A DNA stretch of 8,075 nt from Hyphomicrobiales bacterium. Its GTDB lineage: Bacteria; Pseudomonadota; Alphaproteobacteria; Rhizobiales; Aestuariivirgaceae. The notes under the pieces were generated by a model that did no database searches, was not told where the DNA came from, and saw only the letters and a program-made list of their open reading frames with translations. The position numbers and the translations under genes were made by a program. Numbering within the stretch: position 1 is the first letter of the stretch; each line of letters starts with the position of its first letter. Positions 6,228 to 8,075 of this stretch are shown here, one piece after another. The DNA is taken from assembly GCA_027031305.1 (NCBI GenBank), contig JALVRJ010000435.1:1-8075 (forward strand), in the 5' to 3' direction.

Positions 6228-7661
6228 TCAACGGCCTGTGGATCGGGAATCGACGCTTTCCGTGGTGGTTTCGGGCGGGGATTTGACGGAATTGTGGCGC
6301 AAGGCGAAAAGAAGCACGACGAACCCGGCGACTGCGGAAAACAGCGTGCCCGTTAATACCCCCAGCCGCACCGCGTTCTGCCGCGCCAAATCGTCGAACG
6401 ATAGGCTGCCGATGAACAGGCTCATGGTGAAACCGATGCCGGCCAGCAGGCTGACCCCCCAAATGCTCGGCAGGTGAATGCCGTGGGGAAGGCGCATCAA
6501 TCCCGTCCTGGTGCCCAGCCAGATGGTGCCGAACACGCCGACCTGCTTGCCGATGAACAGTCCCAGGGCGATGCCCAACGTGATGGGCGCGGTGAACAGC
6601 TCGGCGATGTTCCCGGAAAGGGTAACGCCAGCGTTGGCGAAGGCGAACAGAGGCATGATGAGCAAGGTGACGTAGGGCACCAGCATGTGCTCCAGCGCCA
6701 GCGCGGGGTTGTCATGCATGTGGTGCGTTTCCAGCGTGCCGCGCTGCTTTGGCGTAACGTAGGGAATGGTGAGCGCCAGCAGGAAGCCCGCGAGAGTGGC
6801 GTGGACACCCGATTCCAGCACCGAAGCCCACATGAACAGGCCGACGATGAGGTAGGGGCCGATGGCGCGGATGCGCAGAACAACATTGAAGAAGACGAGT
6901 ATCGCAAGCAAGGCGCCGGCCCAGGTGAGCGCGGTGGCGTTGAGCGATTCGGTATAGAACAGGGCGATGACGATGATGGCGCCCAGGTCGTCGAACATGG
7001 CCAGGGCCAACAGGAAGGTCTTCAGCGCCAGGGGCACGCGCTTGCCCAGCAACGAGAGAATGCCCAGCGCGAAGGCGATGTCGGTGGCGGTGGGAATGGC
7101 CCAGCCACGCAGGTTTTCAGGGTGCGCGATGTTGACCAGCGCGTAGATGACGGCCGGCACCGCCATGCCACCCAGTGCCGCCAGAGCCGGCAGGATGACC
7201 TGGTCACGGCTTTTCAGCTCGCCGACGTAGAATTCGCGCTTCAGCTCCAGTCCCACCTGCAGGAAGAAAATGGCCATGAGGCCGTCGTTGATCCAGTGCA
7301 ACAGGTGCTTCTCGATGCGAACATCGCCGATCTGCACCATGGCCTTCAGGTGCAGGAAGCCTTCGTAATAGTGCGAAAGCACCGGGTCATTGGCCATCAG
7401 GAGGGCGGCCGTGGCAGCGAGGATCAAGAGCAGCCCAGCGAAGCTCTCGTGGCGAATGACGCGGAAGACATAGTCGATGCCGCGCAGTGGACGGCTGTCT
7501 TCCTCCGTCAGTTCGAGTTCCGGCGCCGTGTCTCCGCCATTCGTTGTGAGGGGTGCGTCGGCAGTTACATCGCCAAGGGAGGGGCGGTCGACGGCCTTGT
7601 TTTCGTTATTGGGGTTGTCGGGCATGAAGGTGATCTTGTTTCCTGGCGCCTGTCCGCGCAT
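6228..7661 (-). CDS. nhaA: Na+/H+ antiporter NhaA
   Basis: The product (477 residues from the ATG at 7661) is an NhaA with about twelve membrane segments. NhaA exports Na+ or Li+ in exchange for two H+ across the inner membrane, driving pH and Na+ homeostasis. Key residues of the E. coli protein are present: T-D in IPTATDIAFALG (D194, matching D133), the D-D pair in AMFDDLGAI (D224-D225, matching D163-D164) and K372 in FIGKQVG (matching K300). WAIPTATDIAFALG and SGVHATLAG are family signatures. About 60 polar, partly acidic residues precede the first membrane segment, more than in E. coli NhaA. The start is uncertain: GTG at 7667, ATG at 7661 (GAG five bases upstream) and ATG at 7625 (AGGA 15 bases upstream) are all possible. 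The CaCA gene follows after 54 bases. Confidence 0.95.
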   Translation of the reverse strand: MRGQAPGNKITFMPDNPNNENKAVDRPSLGDVTADAPLTTNGGDTAPELELTEEDSRPLRGIDYVFRVIRHESFAGLLLILAATAALLMANDPVLSHYYEGFLHLKAMVQIGDVRIEKHLLHWINDGLMAIFFLQVGLELKREFYVGELKSRDQVILPALAALGGMAVPAVIYALVNIAHPENLRGWAIPTATDIAFALGILSLLGKRVPLALKTFLLALAMFDDLGAIIVIALFYTESLNATALTWAGALLAILVFFNVVLRIRAIGPYLIVGLFMWASVLESGVHATLAGFLLALTIPYVTPKQRGTLETHHMHDNPALALEHMLVPYVTLLIMPLFAFANAGVTLSGNIAELFTAPITLGIALGLFIGKQVGVFGTIWLGTRTGLMRLPHGIHLPSIWGVSLLAGIGFTMSLFIGSLSFDDLARQNAVRLGVLTGTLFSAVAGFVVLLFALRHNSVKSPPETTTESVDSRSTGR

Positions 7662-7707
7662 TTTCACTCGAGTTACGTCCAGACGAAGATGAAATGAATC
7701 GGTGGAA

Positions 7708-7737
7708 ATTGTGCCTCAAGGCGCGCCGGGGCACAAT
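7708..7737. promoter_or_regulatory. Inverted repeat upstream of nhaA, possible operator or terminator
   Basis: ATTGTGCC (7708-7715) and GGCACAAT (7730-7737) are perfect 8-base inverted repeats. The 14-base spacer contains the palindrome GGCGCGCC (7720-7727). Half-site centres are 22 bases apart, about two helical turns, which suits a dimeric regulator binding upstream of nhaA. As RNA it would make a stem whose minus-strand exit is followed only by TT, so a pyruvate carboxylase terminator is the weaker reading. No clear -35/-10 pair is seen in this intergenic region. Confidence 0.4.
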
Positions 7738-7840
7738 AACGCCGCGCTTGGGGCCACAAGATGTGGATCATGGCGCGCAAGCACCACCGACGAGGCATGG
7801 CAGGGCGCCTTCTGCGAGTCGGCAGGTGTCTTCGGAGCGC

Positions 7841-8075
7841 TCATTCCAGCTCCACCAGCAGGTCCTTGGCGTCCACCTGCTGGCCGGGGTGCACCAATAC
7901 GCGGGCCACCTTGCCGTCCACCTCGGCGTGGATGGCCGTTTCCATCTTCATGGCCTCCAGCGTGCACAGCACGTCGCCGGCCTTCACCGACTGGCCTTCC
8001 TTCACCGACACGGTGGACACCACGCCGGGCATGGGCGCGCCTATCTGCTTCGGGTCGGCTGGGTCGGCCTTCGGA
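7841..8075 (-). CDS. pyc: Pyruvate carboxylase, C-terminal biotinyl domain (partial)
   Basis: The minus-strand frame enters at the right edge and ends with TGA at 7841-7843, so only the last 77 residues are present. They form a biotin/lipoyl-attachment domain: KADPADPKQIGAPMPGVVST leads into the beta-barrel, and the EAMKMET motif carries the biotinylated Lys (codon 7946-7948), 35 residues from the C-terminus as usual. The IGAPMPG start and the DAKDLLVELE end resemble pyruvate carboxylase more than oxaloacetate decarboxylase alpha or acetyl-CoA BCCP. The enzyme carboxylates pyruvate to oxaloacetate with ATP and bicarbonate in the cytoplasm, an anaplerotic step. Whether it is the single-chain enzyme or the B subunit of a two-subunit form cannot be seen. 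It is codirectional with nhaA but about 180 bases upstream, so a separate transcript is likely. Confidence 0.85.
   Translation of the reverse strand, partial: PKADPADPKQIGAPMPGVVSTVSVKEGQSVKAGDVLCTLEAMKMETAIHAEVDGKVARVLVHPGQQVDAKDLLVELE

Noticed and set aside
6474..7697. 407-codon open frame on the plus strand opposite nhaA
   Set aside because: It is the antisense of NhaA, with a Gln/Gly/Arg/Asp-rich composition typical of such shadows and no hydrophobic core or recognisable motif.
7716..7844. 42-codon minus-strand frame whose ATG overlaps the pyruvate carboxylase stop (ATGA)
   Set aside because: The overlap suggests translational coupling, but the short product has no recognisable features and its end falls in the inverted-repeat spacer, so chance is more likely.
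7841..8075. Oxaloacetate decarboxylase alpha subunit (Na+ pump) as the identity of the biotinyl domain
   Set aside because: It would fit the sodium-related neighbours, but the IGAPMPG start and DAKDLLVELE end are pyruvate carboxylase-like. The missing upstream part prevents complete exclusion.

Overview
The window is GC-rich, dense bacterial chromosome. The gene content fits a Gram-negative proteobacterium: an OmpA-family envelope protein, an NhaA antiporter of the proteobacterial type, a YrbG-type cation/calcium exchanger and a biotin-dependent pyruvate carboxylase. A gammaproteobacterium is my best guess, but no rRNA or other taxonomic marker is present, so this is inference. I see no tRNA, rRNA, insertion sequence, CRISPR array, integrase or phage gene.

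Layout. (1) Positions 1-1671, minus strand: the 5' part of a membrane-anchored protein with a BON domain, four Ig-like repeats, a Pro-rich linker and the beginning of an OmpA-like domain. It runs off the left edge. (2) 1672-1989: divergent intergenic region. (3) 1990-3972, plus: an aldehyde:ferredoxin oxidoreductase (AOR) family tungsten/molybdenum-pterin enzyme without an adjacent ferredoxin or electron-transfer partner. (4) 3973-4172: leader with a strong hairpin. (5) 4173-4886, plus: an unrecognised secreted, extremely Arg-rich protein with four Cys in two similarly spaced pairs. (6) 4887-5207: convergent intergenic region with inverted repeats. (7) 5208-6173, minus: CaCA family Na+/Ca2+ antiporter. 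(8) 6228-7661, minus: NhaA Na+/H+ antiporter, 54 bases upstream of the CaCA gene, probably one transcript. (9) 7662-7840: intergenic region with a clean 8-bp inverted repeat. (10) 7841-8075, minus: the C-terminal biotinyl domain of pyruvate carboxylase, running off the right edge.

How the parts relate. NhaA and the CaCA exchanger form a plausible cation-homeostasis pair: NhaA exports Na+ at the expense of protons, and the exchanger can use the resulting Na+ gradient to extrude Ca2+. The AOR gene and the Arg-rich gene are codirectional but about 200 bases apart, with a structured leader between them, so I do not claim an operon. The least explained items are the Arg-rich secreted protein, the lone AOR, and the Ig-repeat insertion in a BON/OmpA protein.
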